A stretch of 64,000 nt of DNA from Lewinellaceae bacterium (GCA_016716135.1 JADJWX010000014.1:1-64000); one strand, 5' to 3'; counted from the stretch's first letter, positions 45,679-56,275 are shown. The notes: generated by a model from the sequence alone, not told the origin. Numbers and translations are program-made.

Positions 45679-48122
45679 GCAAAATTCGGGGTGGTACTGT
45701 ACCAGTTTTCCGGGCTGATCTCGCCGTATTGCCCCCCCGGACTTACGTCGGCCAGCATACCCTGGTACGCGGTTTCACAGCGCGTGGTCAGCGTATCGCA
45801 GGCGAAGTTGATCAGCGCATGTATGTCGTCAATCTGTTGTTGACTCAGGCCTGGTTCCTGACCTGACGCCACCGCGCCGTCGCAATCCAGATCGCAATCG
45901 GTAGTGTCGATATTGGCCAGTTGAATATCTATAAACTCCTGCAGCGGTTTGATGCAGGTGTTTTCCGGGTCATTCATCCAGTGCTCCACATAAGCATCGG
46001 CAGCGGCCTCGCTCACTGCCAGTTTCTTGTAAAAGGTGTAGGAGCCGGGCTTAAGATGCACGGTGAACGGCTGGTTCAATTTAAACGGCACCCCGCAGGA
46101 GTCTATCGCCTGAATGTCACCAGCGGCATCTTCCAGCAGTGAGCCAATGGTGTATTTATTTTGGTATGCAACATCGCCGCAATAGTTGTTGATTATTCTG
46201 AATTCCAGGTCGTACACACAATCGTAGCAGACCGGGTTATTGGGCCGGCACAAGGCATCCTGGAATTGTTGCCCGTTTATGCTGTAGGAGAAAATATAGT
46301 CGCTCTCCGTGTTTACCAGTTGGGTAAACTGTGTCACCCAGGCATATTCTTCCGCAATCAGGTCATTGAAAGCCAGCAAATCTATGTGCATCGAATCCGG
46401 CTTGTACGAGTCCAGGGCCTCCATGCCCACTGGCGGGTTTCCGCACAAGGCCGTAGCGATGGTATTGCCCGCAGCATCCTGGTAGGTTATGCTGCCCTGG
46501 CCATTGGGATCAATCATCATGGTTTTGCGGTAGCGGTTGGCAAAACCCACGTCGTTGCCAAAGAGCGGGTCGAGTTCTTCCTGTGCCGGCACGCCGTAGT
46601 AAGTCCACGTCTCATGCCCGGAGCCTGGCTTATGAAATTCTCCTGGTCCGCTTTGCCAGCTGACACGGCCGGTATTATCCGGCGTGTAAGCAGTGCGGGA
46701 AAAGGGGTATTCCTTTGCGTCGGGCAAACGGGCGTTGATGCCCCCCAGCTCAGGATTGTTTGGCGAGTAGTAATTCGAGGCGCCGCTCACTGTGCTTTGC
46801 ATAGCTCCGGCCTGGTTGCCGCAGCTATCGGGATTCAGGTCAAAGTCGGCCGCAGAATATGGGTTCCCATTCAGGTTGCGGTTGAAATTCGGGAAAAAGC
46901 GCAGCCGGGCGTCGTTCACCGGCGCCGGTAACACCTGAACAGCCGGCCGGCCTTGATAGTCGTAAACGGTTTCCGCCACCAAGGTCTGTCGTTCCGTGCT
47001 CAGCCCGGTCACAGCTTGCCGGTTGCGCATCGAGCCGTCGAAATGGGTAACCACGTCTTTCCGCTTACCGTGTTCGGCGTAGTTGGTCACCACCTGCCAG
47101 TTGATCTTTTCTACCGTGTATGGCTTGGCCGTGCCGTTAATAGAAATATGGAACTTGTGCGCGTACTGGCTTAAATCGGTTGGAGAATTACAGCCGATGG
47201 GATTGCAATTGCCGGCGCCGCAAGACCAACTGCCCACCAGCGGTTTATCCAAATTGCCGGGGTTGCGGCCGATGCCACGAACTCGGTAAATGATCCAGCC
47301 TTGTTCATACACCAATGGGATTCGGTAGGCAGTGTCCGTCACTTGTACCCGGGCGGCATTTTGATCAAAAGAAAACGGGATTTGATCGGGCGGTAGCGCT
47401 CCGCCGTTGCCATCGTAATCTTCTTCAAAAATCCATTCTACGTCGTATTCTTCAGCACCGGAGATTACGTCCCAATTCAGCTCAAGTTCGTTGACTACAG
47501 CATCGTAGTGGTGTGAAAGTTTGTTTGGGCATAATTGATGTTGCCAGTCGAAATGGTAGTATCGTTCGACGGTAATATTACTTTGCAAGGCGACTACTTT
47601 AGCCACAGCCTTTTTTTGTGCAGGCGAGTTTGCCGCAGTCGTGAGTTGAATTGCATTAGGGTCAATATCTACTTCAACCCTGCAGGCGTCGTCAAAAGTA
47701 AAACTATGTAATTGCCGGTATTGGGTTTGGGTCTGGGGGTCGTAGGTGATATTCAGGCTTACCGGCGCCAAGGTCTTGGGTTGGCTGCTGCCGTTTTTCC
47801 ATACCCGGATAATCAGTGGAACTGTGAGTTCCCAACTAAAATCAATAAAGGTAGGCGCGTCGGGTATGATGAATAAGCGCACGTCATTCTTAATCGATTT
47901 AATATCAAATTTGTCATCCCAGGCAGCATTGGTACCACTATTGAAATTGGACAATTCAAGCGGCAGAGTCTGTTGTGGCCCGGGAAATGGGGCGATAATA
48001 AATTGTGAACCAATAAGCTCTGCGCTGACAGGCGGCTCTACTCCTGCATAGGAGTATGCCGAAGAGAATAAATTAATGAATAGAAATAAGATAGCGCGGT
48101 ATAAAAAAGCAGATGAATGCAT
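45585..48122 (-). CDS. RHS protein B, N-terminal secreted segment
   Basis: Start of the roughly 2400-residue RHS protein B. Signal peptide MHSSAFLYRAILFLFINLFS, then beta-rich domains (ELELNWDVISGAEEYDVEWI is fibronectin-III-like) and a region typical of large Bacteroidota RHS proteins (AETVYDYQGRPAVQVLPAPV, then RTAYTPDNTGRVSWQSGPGE). It begins 17 bases after the stop of protein A, so the two are one operon. The last 30 residues of this frame are out of register. Confidence 0.8.
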   Translation of the reverse strand: MHSSAFLYRAILFLFINLFSSAYSYAGVEPPVSAELIGSQFIIAPFPGPQQTLPLELSNFNSGTNAAWDDKFDIKSIKNDVRLFIIPDAPTFIDFSWELTVPLIIRVWKNGSSQPKTLAPVSLNITYDPQTQTQYRQLHSFTFDDACRVEVDIDPNAIQLTTAANSPAQKKAVAKVVALQSNITVERYYHFDWQHQLCPNKLSHHYDAVVNELELNWDVISGAEEYDVEWIFEEDYDGNGGALPPDQIPFSFDQNAARVQVTDTAYRIPLVYEQGWIIYRVRGIGRNPGNLDKPLVGSWSCGAGNCNPIGCNSPTDLSQYAHKFHISINGTAKPYTVEKINWQVVTNYAEHGKRKDVVTHFDGSMRNRQAVTGLSTERQTLVAETVYDYQGRPAVQVLPAPVNDARLRFFPNFNRNLNGNPYSAADFDLNPDSCGNQAGAMQSTVSGASNYYSPNNPELGGINARLPDAKEYPFSRTAYTPDNTGRVSWQSGPGEFHKPGSGHETWTYYGVPAQEELDPLFGNDVGFANRYRKTMMIDPNGQGSITYQDAAGNTIATALCGNPPVGMEALDSYKPDSMHIDLLAFNDLIAEEYAWVTQFTQLVNTESDYIFSYSINGQQFQDALCRPNNPVCYDCVYDLEFRIINNYCGDVAYQNKYTIGSLLEDAAGDIQAIDSCGVPFKLNQPFTVHLKPGSYTFYKKLAVSEAAADAYVEHWMNDPENTCIKPLQEFIDIQLANIDTTDCDLDCDGAVASGQEPGLSQQQIDDIHALINFACDTLTTRCETAYQGMLADVSPGGQYGEISPENWYSTTPNFACGMPIAPIREPWATRSTPITWAPATSTMLN

Positions 48123-48139
48123 GGCATTTGGTTTTAGGT

Positions 48140-51100
48140 TTATTCTTTTGCGTTGCTAAAACGGGTTTCCTGAATCGTCATCACACCACGTTCGGTCTCT
48201 TTCTTTACGCGTTCAAGCCTGCCGGAGCGGCTTTCATATTCATATTTCGTGAAATAATTGTTGTCGTCCAGTTCATAAGTGAACCGGAGCGTCTGTGGAT
48301 CGTACACGTAGGCTTTGAAGCTGGCATCAAAGGGGTGGATGCGCAGGTCATCGTAAAAGGTCAGGGCTGTTCCGGGGTATAGATTCAACGCTAGCCCATC
48401 GACATCAGGTGGAATATCGAATTCGCCGTAAATCCGCTGCCAGCCTTCTATGATCTCACCAGAAGCTTGAAATGTGAAGGATTTGCCACCTATCCAGATT
48501 ATAACCTTGGGGTCTGCAAAAGCAAGTGTAGTAGGTGGACGGTCTTCACGCACCCAGGCGCTGAACACATACTTTTTGCCGGGGGTAGGCGCAAAATTGC
48601 CTACGCAGTCACAATCCTGAAGAAAATAAGGAGCAAATGCTTCTTGCTTATTTAACTGGCAACTTTTAAGCCGTATGTGCTTACTAAGAGGCTTTCCCCC
48701 TGGATTTAAGGGCAAACTGGATTTGCCTGTATGCGCCACAGGGGAAGAAACCTCGTAATTAAGCCAGAAATGTAATTCAGGCCTGCATACATCTTCCACT
48801 CCATTTGTACCAGCACAGGAGTTTTGAAAAAGATGGGTAAAAAACGGCCCGCCATAATTGGCATCCTCAAAACCTTCGTACATTATTTCCTCATAGCTAG
48901 CATTTCCAGCACTTGCCTGTACGAAGGAATTCCAGTATCCAAGGGTCTCGGCGCTGTACCGGTTGAGCGCATCGCGGGCTTCTATTGCATTACCCAGTGG
49001 ATTGATTCGGGTGGTTTCCTGTGCCCAGGTCCAGCCCTTAGGATTTATGCCCCATTGCATAGCTGCGCCCGTGGGTTTGGTCCAGAACGATGTAAATTCC
49101 TTGTACCAGCCATCGAAACGCAACTGGACACGCGTGTGGTAGGGTGGAATAGCGGGAACTAATGCATCCTGTTGTACGCGATCGGATAGATAAACATGGA
49201 CACGTTTTGGCCGCCAGTTCCCTTGGATGCCTTCGAAGTATGGGTTGACTTGCTCTCCAACGACTTTACCACAAAATTTTAGATTCGGATCATAATTTAT
49301 GCATTCGGCAAACTTCAAACATTCAGACTGCCCATGAGTAACTTCTGTTAACATGCCAGCACCTTTGGGTACGATTGGTTGAGCTGTTATAGTGAGTTCA
49401 AATTCACCTAGGTAGACACATCGCAGCACCATTGGATTTATCTGAGAAAATTCTATTTTTTGAAAAGTTTCTGGACTCCAACCTTGGGGCAAATAAATCC
49501 TTACAAAACAAAAAGGGCAATTTGGACTTGGTCCCCAATACATATCCAATGCATTAATATTGGACTTATACTCTGCCCAATACTTTGTTGCTGTTAATGG
49601 GCAGGGGTTGTCCACTAAATTGTTACCATCAATTCTAAAAGGCTGACATGCCGTCTGGCTGTAATAAGGTATAAGTGACACAGGGTTGCTTGCTGGAGAA
49701 AACAGCAAGCCATCGGCACTTATAGCATTAATCAGTGCAAGGAAACAATCAATTTCCTGTTGCCGATTTATGCAAAAGCAGCTTTCCTTACAGAAAGTCT
49801 GCCAACGATCCGACATCTCTTGGGCACTGGCATCCAGTACTTGCAAATCATTGAATTGAAGTATGCCATCTTTAATAGGATTTCTAAGGGAGGTTAAGGA
49901 CCCAACAGATGTGCTGGCCTGATTTCGATGCCCTGAGCGTATGATTTTGAGGTTGGCATTACTAAAGTTTGCCGGGTTGCCTGCGGCATTAATCAGATAA
50001 ATGGTATTGGCCGAAACTGCCTTTACCCACAAGCGGTCCTGGAATGAACCATTCAAAAGGACGCTGAGTTCATCACCCGGGTAAAACAACCTTTCACCAA
50101 TAGACGAAATGTTGCAGTTGCCATTGTTGCAACTCAACCCGCTAAATGTCGCTCCGATATTTCGATATGCGCCGGCCATACCTGGGTATGCCCAATGCGC
50201 GGGATAGGTAAATTGATAAATGGGATCGCTGAATGAATTCGTAGTCTGGGTAAGTAACACGTTTCCTGTTTCGGCATCATAAGCGACGTTTTTAGTAGAT
50301 ACTCTGGCACCGAGGTCGTAGGCAATCGTTTCATCCAAGAGTCCGTACCGGGTAACTACTTTCGTCAGTGTAAACGACCTGAACCGGGTCTCTTCGTATT
50401 GATTCGAAGGGTACGGCGTTGGAGCAATGATCGGTATGAGCGGGGGGACCATGAAATTGTCGATGTTCAGGTTCAACCCGCCGCTTTGGGTAATTGAGCC
50501 TGACTCGCGAACATCAGCCGTTACACTGATATCAACGCCAATTTGCACATTGCCGCCTACCGTTCCATCTGGATAGATCACTGTACACCGGTTATCGAGC
50601 TGCCGGTTGGGTTGTTGTTTATAGCGGTATTCCATACCGGAAAGCCGGGTGCCGAATTCATCATATACCCAGGTGGCCTTGGGCTTGCCATGCATATCAT
50701 TCAGTTCGACCACAAAGCCTTCGGCTGCCGTCATGTAGTCTATAGACTTGATTTTCAATAATCCCAATAATGGAGTCGACTTTTTCGGTTTCTTCGCCAA
50801 AAAGGTATTCCGGGTCAATACCGGAAAATCACGGGCAGTGTAAAACTCATGGACAGTCCACCCCGTAGCATTACGGCTTACATTGGGTTTTGGCAAATTC
50901 CGGACCGTTACTTTGCTGTAAATAATGGTGGGCGCCGGGAAGAACATTTCACCCAACGGTTCTTCACTATAATGTTCATTATCGGGTGCGCATAATACTG
51001 TTTCGTCAGAAAAAATTGGTTGCCGCCAGGGGTTTTCATCGCCACCAATAATAGGCTCGTAAGCTGCTACGCCGCTGCTGATCGTATCACCGTTTTCAAC

Positions 51101-51913
51101 AGTAGTGTAGAAATATTCCTGGCCATAATTTTGGGTTTCATGTGGCGTCCCGGCCATTTCCTGCCAGGCGTCGTCAATTTCGATTCGCTTAACCCGGCTA
51201 CCGCCGCCGATCTTTTTGTAACTCGGGTCATTGAGACGAATCCAGGACTTGGGTAAATAAATCCTCCTGCCAAAGGATTCATTCCGCATTACATTATTAA
51301 AGCCCTTAAGAAACTGTTTAAACTGTTCTTCCAGGCTCCAAATAGCTTTAAGGATTTGTTCGGCATCGCCCTGATCGATAGTAGGTGTCCCGTAAACGGT
51401 TTCGGGCAAGTTTAACCGGGCAAATTGCCAGGCGGCTTTAGCAATTGGGTTCGCTTCTTTGCCTTTTTCGCGGTCGCCTACACCCACTGCTTCCAGTTTG
51501 AAATATGCAAGGTCATAGTTAGCGCTCCCAGATTTTCGGGAAAGACCATAATCCGCAGTGCTAATTTTCGCATAGCCGGGTACATATTCCCATCGCTGCG
51601 GTACACCGGGCTTGGCAATATTTACCAGGCACTTGTAATACAATGGCTCCCGTGTTAGAATCAAATCTCCCAAATATTCTTGCAACACCTTTATCGGGGC
51701 GTTGATACTCATGGGATTATCTAATTCAAAGTATACATACTGGTTCGGGTTATTGCCATCAAATAAATTGGCTGTATTCCCAGGCGCAGGAATGACTTGT
51801 TCTGCCTTGTCCCTGATGTCGTAAATTTTGAACATCCGCATAGCCCGGCGATTTTGCACATAGGCATAATCTCCGGCTTCGTATTCAACTTTAATACTCC
51901 CCCCACTCGGCAA
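48140..51913 (-). CDS. RHS-associated protein A, C-terminal segment
   Basis: 1257 uninterrupted residues, the end of protein A (total about 2180). Large beta-rich surface protein; includes a carbohydrate-binding-like region near the end (EDANYGGPFFTHLFQNSCAG, then FSAWVREDRPPTTLAFADPK, DGLALNLYPGTALTFYDDLR) and finishes with RHS-like sequence (AYVYDPQTLRFTYELDDNNY). Entered near 51935 from the previous segment (WRLIQIKLPSGGSIKVEYEA). Confidence 0.8.
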   Translation of the reverse strand: MPSGGSIKVEYEAGDYAYVQNRRAMRMFKIYDIRDKAEQVIPAPGNTANLFDGNNPNQYVYFELDNPMSINAPIKVLQEYLGDLILTREPLYYKCLVNIAKPGVPQRWEYVPGYAKISTADYGLSRKSGSANYDLAYFKLEAVGVGDREKGKEANPIAKAAWQFARLNLPETVYGTPTIDQGDAEQILKAIWSLEEQFKQFLKGFNNVMRNESFGRRIYLPKSWIRLNDPSYKKIGGGSRVKRIEIDDAWQEMAGTPHETQNYGQEYFYTTVENGDTISSGVAAYEPIIGGDENPWRQPIFSDETVLCAPDNEHYSEEPLGEMFFPAPTIIYSKVTVRNLPKPNVSRNATGWTVHEFYTARDFPVLTRNTFLAKKPKKSTPLLGLLKIKSIDYMTAAEGFVVELNDMHGKPKATWVYDEFGTRLSGMEYRYKQQPNRQLDNRCTVIYPDGTVGGNVQIGVDISVTADVRESGSITQSGGLNLNIDNFMVPPLIPIIAPTPYPSNQYEETRFRSFTLTKVVTRYGLLDETIAYDLGARVSTKNVAYDAETGNVLLTQTTNSFSDPIYQFTYPAHWAYPGMAGAYRNIGATFSGLSCNNGNCNISSIGERLFYPGDELSVLLNGSFQDRLWVKAVSANTIYLINAAGNPANFSNANLKIIRSGHRNQASTSVGSLTSLRNPIKDGILQFNDLQVLDASAQEMSDRWQTFCKESCFCINRQQEIDCFLALINAISADGLLFSPASNPVSLIPYYSQTACQPFRIDGNNLVDNPCPLTATKYWAEYKSNINALDMYWGPSPNCPFCFVRIYLPQGWSPETFQKIEFSQINPMVLRCVYLGEFELTITAQPIVPKGAGMLTEVTHGQSECLKFAECINYDPNLKFCGKVVGEQVNPYFEGIQGNWRPKRVHVYLSDRVQQDALVPAIPPYHTRVQLRFDGWYKEFTSFWTKPTGAAMQWGINPKGWTWAQETTRINPLGNAIEARDALNRYSAETLGYWNSFVQASAGNASYEEIMYEGFEDANYGGPFFTHLFQNSCAGTNGVEDVCRPELHFWLNYEVSSPVAHTGKSSLPLNPGGKPLSKHIRLKSCQLNKQEAFAPYFLQDCDCVGNFAPTPGKKYVFSAWVREDRPPTTLAFADPKVIIWIGGKSFTFQASGEIIEGWQRIYGEFDIPPDVDGLALNLYPGTALTFYDDLRIHPFDASFKAYVYDPQTLRFTYELDDNNYFTKYEYESRSGRLERVKKETERGVMTIQETRFSNAKE

Positions 51914-51924
51914 TTTGATCTGTA

Positions 51925-52482
51925 TCAGACGCCAGCTGATGCGCCTTCATCAGCCAAAGATTTGTCTTGTGCCGCGTATGGGAATTCATCATTTGAAAGT
52001 GGGGATGCATGATTTGTGCAAGACAAACCTTGAGGGTTTGGCCTGTATGCTCCCCAGCGGTCAATATCTTTGTAATCATAAGGGGGGTTGAAGGGGCTGT
52101 AGCTGAATATGTATGGCGTCTCTTGCCCTTTTTTTGATCGTCCGTATTCAAACCAGACCTTTTTTAGGGTAAGCTTACCTGAGCCTGGTGCAAAGGAATT
52201 TGAGATATCTGGACAAAGGTCCTGGGTGTATTCAAACCGTACTGTTTTAATCGGTTCGGCAGCATTTGAATTTCCCAACCAATCACTGAGTGCATACAAA
52301 ACAATTTTATCCAATTTCCGCGCACGGGTGCTATTCCCTTCACTTGAGCGATTATCAGTTCGGCTTTCAGTATCGTAATAAAAGCACGCTACATGAGTAC
52401 GGCTTACGATAGAATGCAGAAGCCAAACTTCTTTTTCACCTTCAATAAAACTGGCCTTGTCATCCAGAGGATCCGAACGCAT
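51925..52482 (-). CDS. RHS-associated protein A, third segment
   Basis: Part of protein A in its own frame, which actually extends upstream to about 52645: FLLTAVVSNDYVDRTGNGCT, then TPYKPGEANYNQGMRSDPLD lead into this segment. Beta-rich with DWLGNSNAAEPIKTVRFEYT and GKLTLKKVWFEYGRSKKGQE, the repeated strand pattern seen in SpvB/TcaC-like shells of Bacteroidota. Its ATG at 52482 is internal. Confidence 0.7.
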   Translation of the reverse strand: MRSDPLDDKASFIEGEKEVWLLHSIVSRTHVACFYYDTESRTDNRSSEGNSTRARKLDKIVLYALSDWLGNSNAAEPIKTVRFEYTQDLCPDISNSFAPGSGKLTLKKVWFEYGRSKKGQETPYIFSYSPFNPPYDYKDIDRWGAYRPNPQGLSCTNHASPLSNDEFPYAAQDKSLADEGASAGV

Positions 52483-52637
52483 GCCCTGGTTGTAGTTTGC
52501 TTCTCCAGGCTTATACGGTGTTCGCCATGGAAGGCTTGATGCTACCTGAGTGTAATTGAATTGGGTGTAATTCCCATAATCATCAGGTGTACAACCATTT
52601 CCGGTACGGTCAACATAATCATTAGAAACAACGGCTG

Positions 52638-54074
52638 TCAGTAAAAAGAATGTGCGTAAGTTGGTGTACTGACTTTGTTATAGTAGTTCTCTTTGCCTTT
52701 ATTATTTCCTGTAGATGCATCTACTGCGCTATAACCGACCATGCCAGATTGGCAACTGGCGCTACTGCCGTCAACACTGAAAGATACTTCGTTTTGAACG
52801 TTATTATATGCTGGAATACCAAACACATACCGCTGCCCATCTTCTCTTAACACCGTTATTTCAGAAAGGTGATGCCCTTTCCTGCGGCTTGTTGTCCGGC
52901 TCCCTGCAGTGGGGTTGGTCAATTTAAAATCATTCTCTGGAAAACTCAATATACACTTCTCCAAGCCGTATTGGGCTGCTTCTGTTGCCGTGAGGTAGGA
53001 AATGACTTGTTTGCGTTTTTCGCGCTTGCTTCGACTGACAGGCGAATCTGGAAGCGTTTGAATCACGTCACCTTCACTGTACCTTACAAGGGTATTGTTA
53101 GTCCGGACTTCCAGCCCGCCAGCGTCAGCCAATTGAGGCCGAACCGGCTCAAATCCACCCAAGGCATTGAAATAGCCGCTGTCATCTACGGTGCGTTCAC
53201 CGGCCATTTTGAAATAGGCCGGTTCATAGGAGGGGTTTGAATTGGAAGGGGTGCTACTAAAATCAAGGCCAGTGAGCGCACCGTTGCTACTGGTATTATG
53301 CCATTTTTTTGCGTAGCTGTATGAATTATTAAAGACAACATCCGCACCTGCGCGGACCATATTCCCTGCGCCGGCCTCAATACCAAAACTTTTTCCAGCA
53401 TTCAGGTTCACGGATTGGTTATCAAAAGTTGTTGGCACATCACTCCTTCTCAGTTGGTAACTACCTGAAAGACCTTGTCCACTAACCGAAAATACATCAG
53501 CAGTCATGGCTGACAACGGAAGATGCCGGGTATCGCTTGAGAAGGAATTATCTTTTTCACGGTTGAAATCCAGCAGTACATTCAGATTGTTTTTTGCGTG
53601 ATGGGCATAGAGCAGGCCATACGCCTTCAGTTTCAGGTTGTTTGTAGACAGCTGTTGTTTAGTGAAATAACCACTTAATTGTGCACCACCTTGAACGCCA
53701 AATAATTCTAAGCCTAATCTCCCCGAAAAAGTGAATGAACTGTTTCGCATGGGAAATTGAATCGACGGAACGTATGTCGGTGTTGAAAAGTTAAATTGAA
53801 CACTTCTGCTATCTATTTCATGTGAGATACTTTTATTTAACTCAGTACCAGAGCATGTATATCGCGTTGTTGCAGCATGGCTGATGCTCATAAAAGGTGC
53901 AAATGAAATAGTTTTAAATCCTTGCCTGGAATTGATAGCCGTACCAATATTTAATCCAAGATTTTGATCATAGCCATCAGCAGTTCCTACTTTCCTTGAA
54001 AAGGATAGCGATGGGCTAAATCCAATGCCTTCACTGCTACTTGCAGTAAGTCCCAGGCCCGCGTTAAATCGCAT
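52638..54074 (-). CDS. RHS-associated protein A, second segment
   Basis: 478 residues of protein A; the frame is open upstream to about 54185 (KETPFAIGVSIGLNHNNYNG, FGIEYGITPSLSLGEQNKMR). The first half reads like alternating outer-surface beta strands (SSFTFSGRLGLELFGVQGGA, KLKAYGLLYAHHAKNNLNVL). The second half carries SpvB-like sequence (GKKFGIEAGAG-type strands, LREDGQRYVFGIPAYNNVQN). Leaves this frame at a run of five A at 52643-52647 (plus strand); six would keep it open. Confidence 0.75.
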   Translation of the reverse strand: MRFNAGLGLTASSSEGIGFSPSLSFSRKVGTADGYDQNLGLNIGTAINSRQGFKTISFAPFMSISHAATTRYTCSGTELNKSISHEIDSRSVQFNFSTPTYVPSIQFPMRNSSFTFSGRLGLELFGVQGGAQLSGYFTKQQLSTNNLKLKAYGLLYAHHAKNNLNVLLDFNREKDNSFSSDTRHLPLSAMTADVFSVSGQGLSGSYQLRRSDVPTTFDNQSVNLNAGKSFGIEAGAGNMVRAGADVVFNNSYSYAKKWHNTSSNGALTGLDFSSTPSNSNPSYEPAYFKMAGERTVDDSGYFNALGGFEPVRPQLADAGGLEVRTNNTLVRYSEGDVIQTLPDSPVSRSKREKRKQVISYLTATEAAQYGLEKCILSFPENDFKLTNPTAGSRTTSRRKGHHLSEITVLREDGQRYVFGIPAYNNVQNEVSFSVDGSSASCQSGMVGYSAVDASTGNNKGKENYYNKVSTPTYAHSFY

Positions 54075-54159
54075 TTTATTTTGTTCACCCAGGCTAAGCG
54101 AAGGAGTTATTCCATATTCTATACCGAATCCATTATAGTTATTGTGGTTTAGGCCAATA

Positions 54160-54636
54160 CTAACCCCGATTGCAAAGGGAGTTTCTTTTTACACCAGGGC
54201 TTTTATATCCCAATAATTCCGTCTGGAATCCACCTGTCACACCCCAGGTTATGTTTGGTTTTATGTTGAACTCCTTTTTCACTTCATCCCCATCAAAATC
54301 ATCCGGCAAGCCGCGTAGGTTCCGGCTAATAACACCCGGATTCAGGTTCCAGCCCAAGCCGACAACAGAGGCTTCCTGTTCCATGCCAATTTCCGATTGG
54401 TAACCAAGGTTTACCGGGTATCCTCCCACATCCAAAAGTGGAATATTGTAGCTAAATGTTCCTGTTGCGGGGTCAACCAGTTCATTAACGCCGGCAGGTG
54501 TAAAGCTTTCTACTTCAGGTTGAGAAGGGCCGCCGGTTAAGGCAAAAGCCTGATAGGGAATAATGATTTGAAAAACCATCAATAAGATCAGAGACCATGC
54601 GGCCCGACATTTGGCATAGTGGGAAGAGATCAACAT
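54160..54636 (-). CDS. RHS-associated protein A, N-terminal segment
   Basis: Start of protein A at the ATG at 54636 (MLISSHYAKCRAAWSLILLM), which gives a normal signal peptide (SLILLMVFQIIIPYQAFAL); an upstream ATG at 54711 would add 25 polar residues. Followed by ESFTPAGVNELVDPATGTFS and YNIPLLDVGGYPVNLGYQSE, a very characteristic N-terminal block of Bacteroidota RHS-associated SpvB-like proteins. The frame fails at five T (plus-strand 54186-54190); four would continue into the next segment. Confidence 0.8.
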   Translation of the reverse strand: MLISSHYAKCRAAWSLILLMVFQIIIPYQAFALTGGPSQPEVESFTPAGVNELVDPATGTFSYNIPLLDVGGYPVNLGYQSEIGMEQEASVVGLGWNLNPGVISRNLRGLPDDFDGDEVKKEFNIKPNITWGVTGGFQTELLGYKSPGVKRNSLCNRG

Positions 54637-55073
54637 ACGTTTGATTTTGGGTTTAAAAATGTTGTTATCTATAAAGGCAGATTGCCTATTTATCATAAGA
54701 CAATCTGCCAATTCTGTGTTTCACAGAAATCTGCTATACAACCGCTTTGCCAGAAAATCCATTTAAGGATATTCTGGCAATCAGGAAATGCCAATAAACT
54801 AAATCGGGAACAGTGTCTTGGGGGAAGAAGACTTGTGGTTTCCGGCTTGGCTTGTATTCAACGGTGTGAAGCAGATCACTGCATACACCGACCTTGCATG
54901 AGGGGAATTCTAGTTTTTAGTTTGTTATCTTGGAAATCAGTATTAACACAAAATAAACCGGCAACAATAAATGTTGGCTCAGCACAAAAATAGACACAAC
55001 AATTATTTTGCCAAATTTTTGTGTGTTATGTTTTTGTATTTAGGCTATAATCTGCTATTTGGAGGAGGATTGA
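54637..55073 (-). promoter_or_regulatory. Upstream region of the RHS operon, with a leader hairpin
   Basis: 437-base gap between RHS protein A and the integrase gene. An inverted repeat GGCAGATTG (54676-54684) / CAATCTGCC (54701-54709), 9 perfect pairs with a 16-base loop, lies 40 bases upstream of the protein A start and could be a leader or attenuator structure. No complete TTG/TAnnTTTG promoter could be read. No gene of convincing quality on either strand. Confidence 0.4.
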
Positions 55074-56275
55074 TCACTCCCCCTCCAAGCCCTCCACAGC
55101 CCGATAAAACTTCCGCAATACCTCCTTCACATCCTTCTGCGCATAAATCTCCGCGATCCGGTCGCTTTTCACGCCGAGGATTTTTTTGACATCCTCCAGC
55201 CCCATTTCCCCGCTGTTCAAAATAAAATCGCCGGTGAAGTGCCGGCCGTAATGCGAGGTAATTTCCCGACCTATCAATTGGAGACTGATTTTCCGCAGGC
55301 GATGGCTGTAAGTCTGGTAATTCATCTTGGGGAACAGGTAGCCATCGGCATCCCAGTGCAGGAGCAGTTCGGCATCGTTTTCCGGGAGCGGGACAATTTC
55401 GGTGCTGCCTGTTTTTTGCGCAGCGGTCACCAGGTAGCGGTACCGGGTATCGCCGTCGCCGTCCATTTCGAAGTAATGCTCGGACTTCTGGATGCGCTGC
55501 GTGTCAGAGTACCGCAACCCACGGCACATGATCATAAAGCGGCGCAGGGTTTCGTATTCCTTGCTGCCAGGCTTGGCTTTGGCCAGCGCATTGCGGAAGG
55601 TGAGGTACTCCTCCCTGGACAAACTTTTCTTGTCCGATATTTTGACCACTTTAATGTCGACACCCTCGAAGGCTTGGCGCACATCCTTCAGGTTGAAATA
55701 TTTCAGCACCCGGCCGTATACGATTTTCAGGTAGCGGATGTATTGGTTGGCCATGTTTTCCTTTCCCGATACCACGATCTTGCGTTTGAAGTCCAGCACC
55801 TTGTCGTGACTGATTTCCTGATGCTCAGTTTGCCCATGAGTTCCTCGAATTTATTCACGGCGGCCCGGTAGGTGATGAAGGTTCGGTAAGCGATCTCGTT
55901 AGCATCCAGTTCGCGTTGCAGCAGCTCGCGGGCAGAATCGGCGAAGTGGCGCGTCACTTTTTTCCCGGCGCCCATGCGCAGCCGGAATTCGTCAAAAGAA
56001 GGCGGAATGTCGGAGGTAGTCAATTCGGCGATGATGGCGTAGGCTTTGGTCAGCGTTTTGGACAAATCCCCGTTGACTGTTACGGCGGTTTCGCCGCCAA
56101 GCGTGGCACGCGATTTGACTGTTTGACTGTTAGAGTCCCAGTCTTTGGCGAGGATTCTCCAGGGCAACACGATGTAGTTCGTCTGGTAGTGCCAGGCATA
56201 GCGCAGGTAGAGGCGTTGCCGGCCGGATTTGTCCGAATGGCCTCTGAGTACAATGGCGATGGTCGGTGGACGCAT
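55074..56275 (-). CDS. Tyrosine recombinase (integrase), one frameshift
   Basis: About 400 residues after joining frames near 55810 (MGKLSIRKISHDKVLDFKRK). N-terminal arm-binding and SAM-like core-binding domains (MRPPTIAIVLRGHSDKSGRQ, SARELLQRELDANEIAYRTF), then the catalytic domain with FMIMCRGLRYSDTQRI (first Arg), TSHYGRHFTGDF (H-x-x-R) and RIAEIYAQKD (nucleophile Tyr). The layout is that of Bacteroidota transposon and genomic-island integrases. Located at the border between accessory and housekeeping genes, so probably the integrase of the preceding element; no att site identified. Confidence 0.85.

Noticed and set aside
46161..46931. 256-residue open frame on the plus strand
   Set aside because: Antisense of RHS protein B, where the minus-strand frame is continuous with signal peptide and RHS-type sequence.
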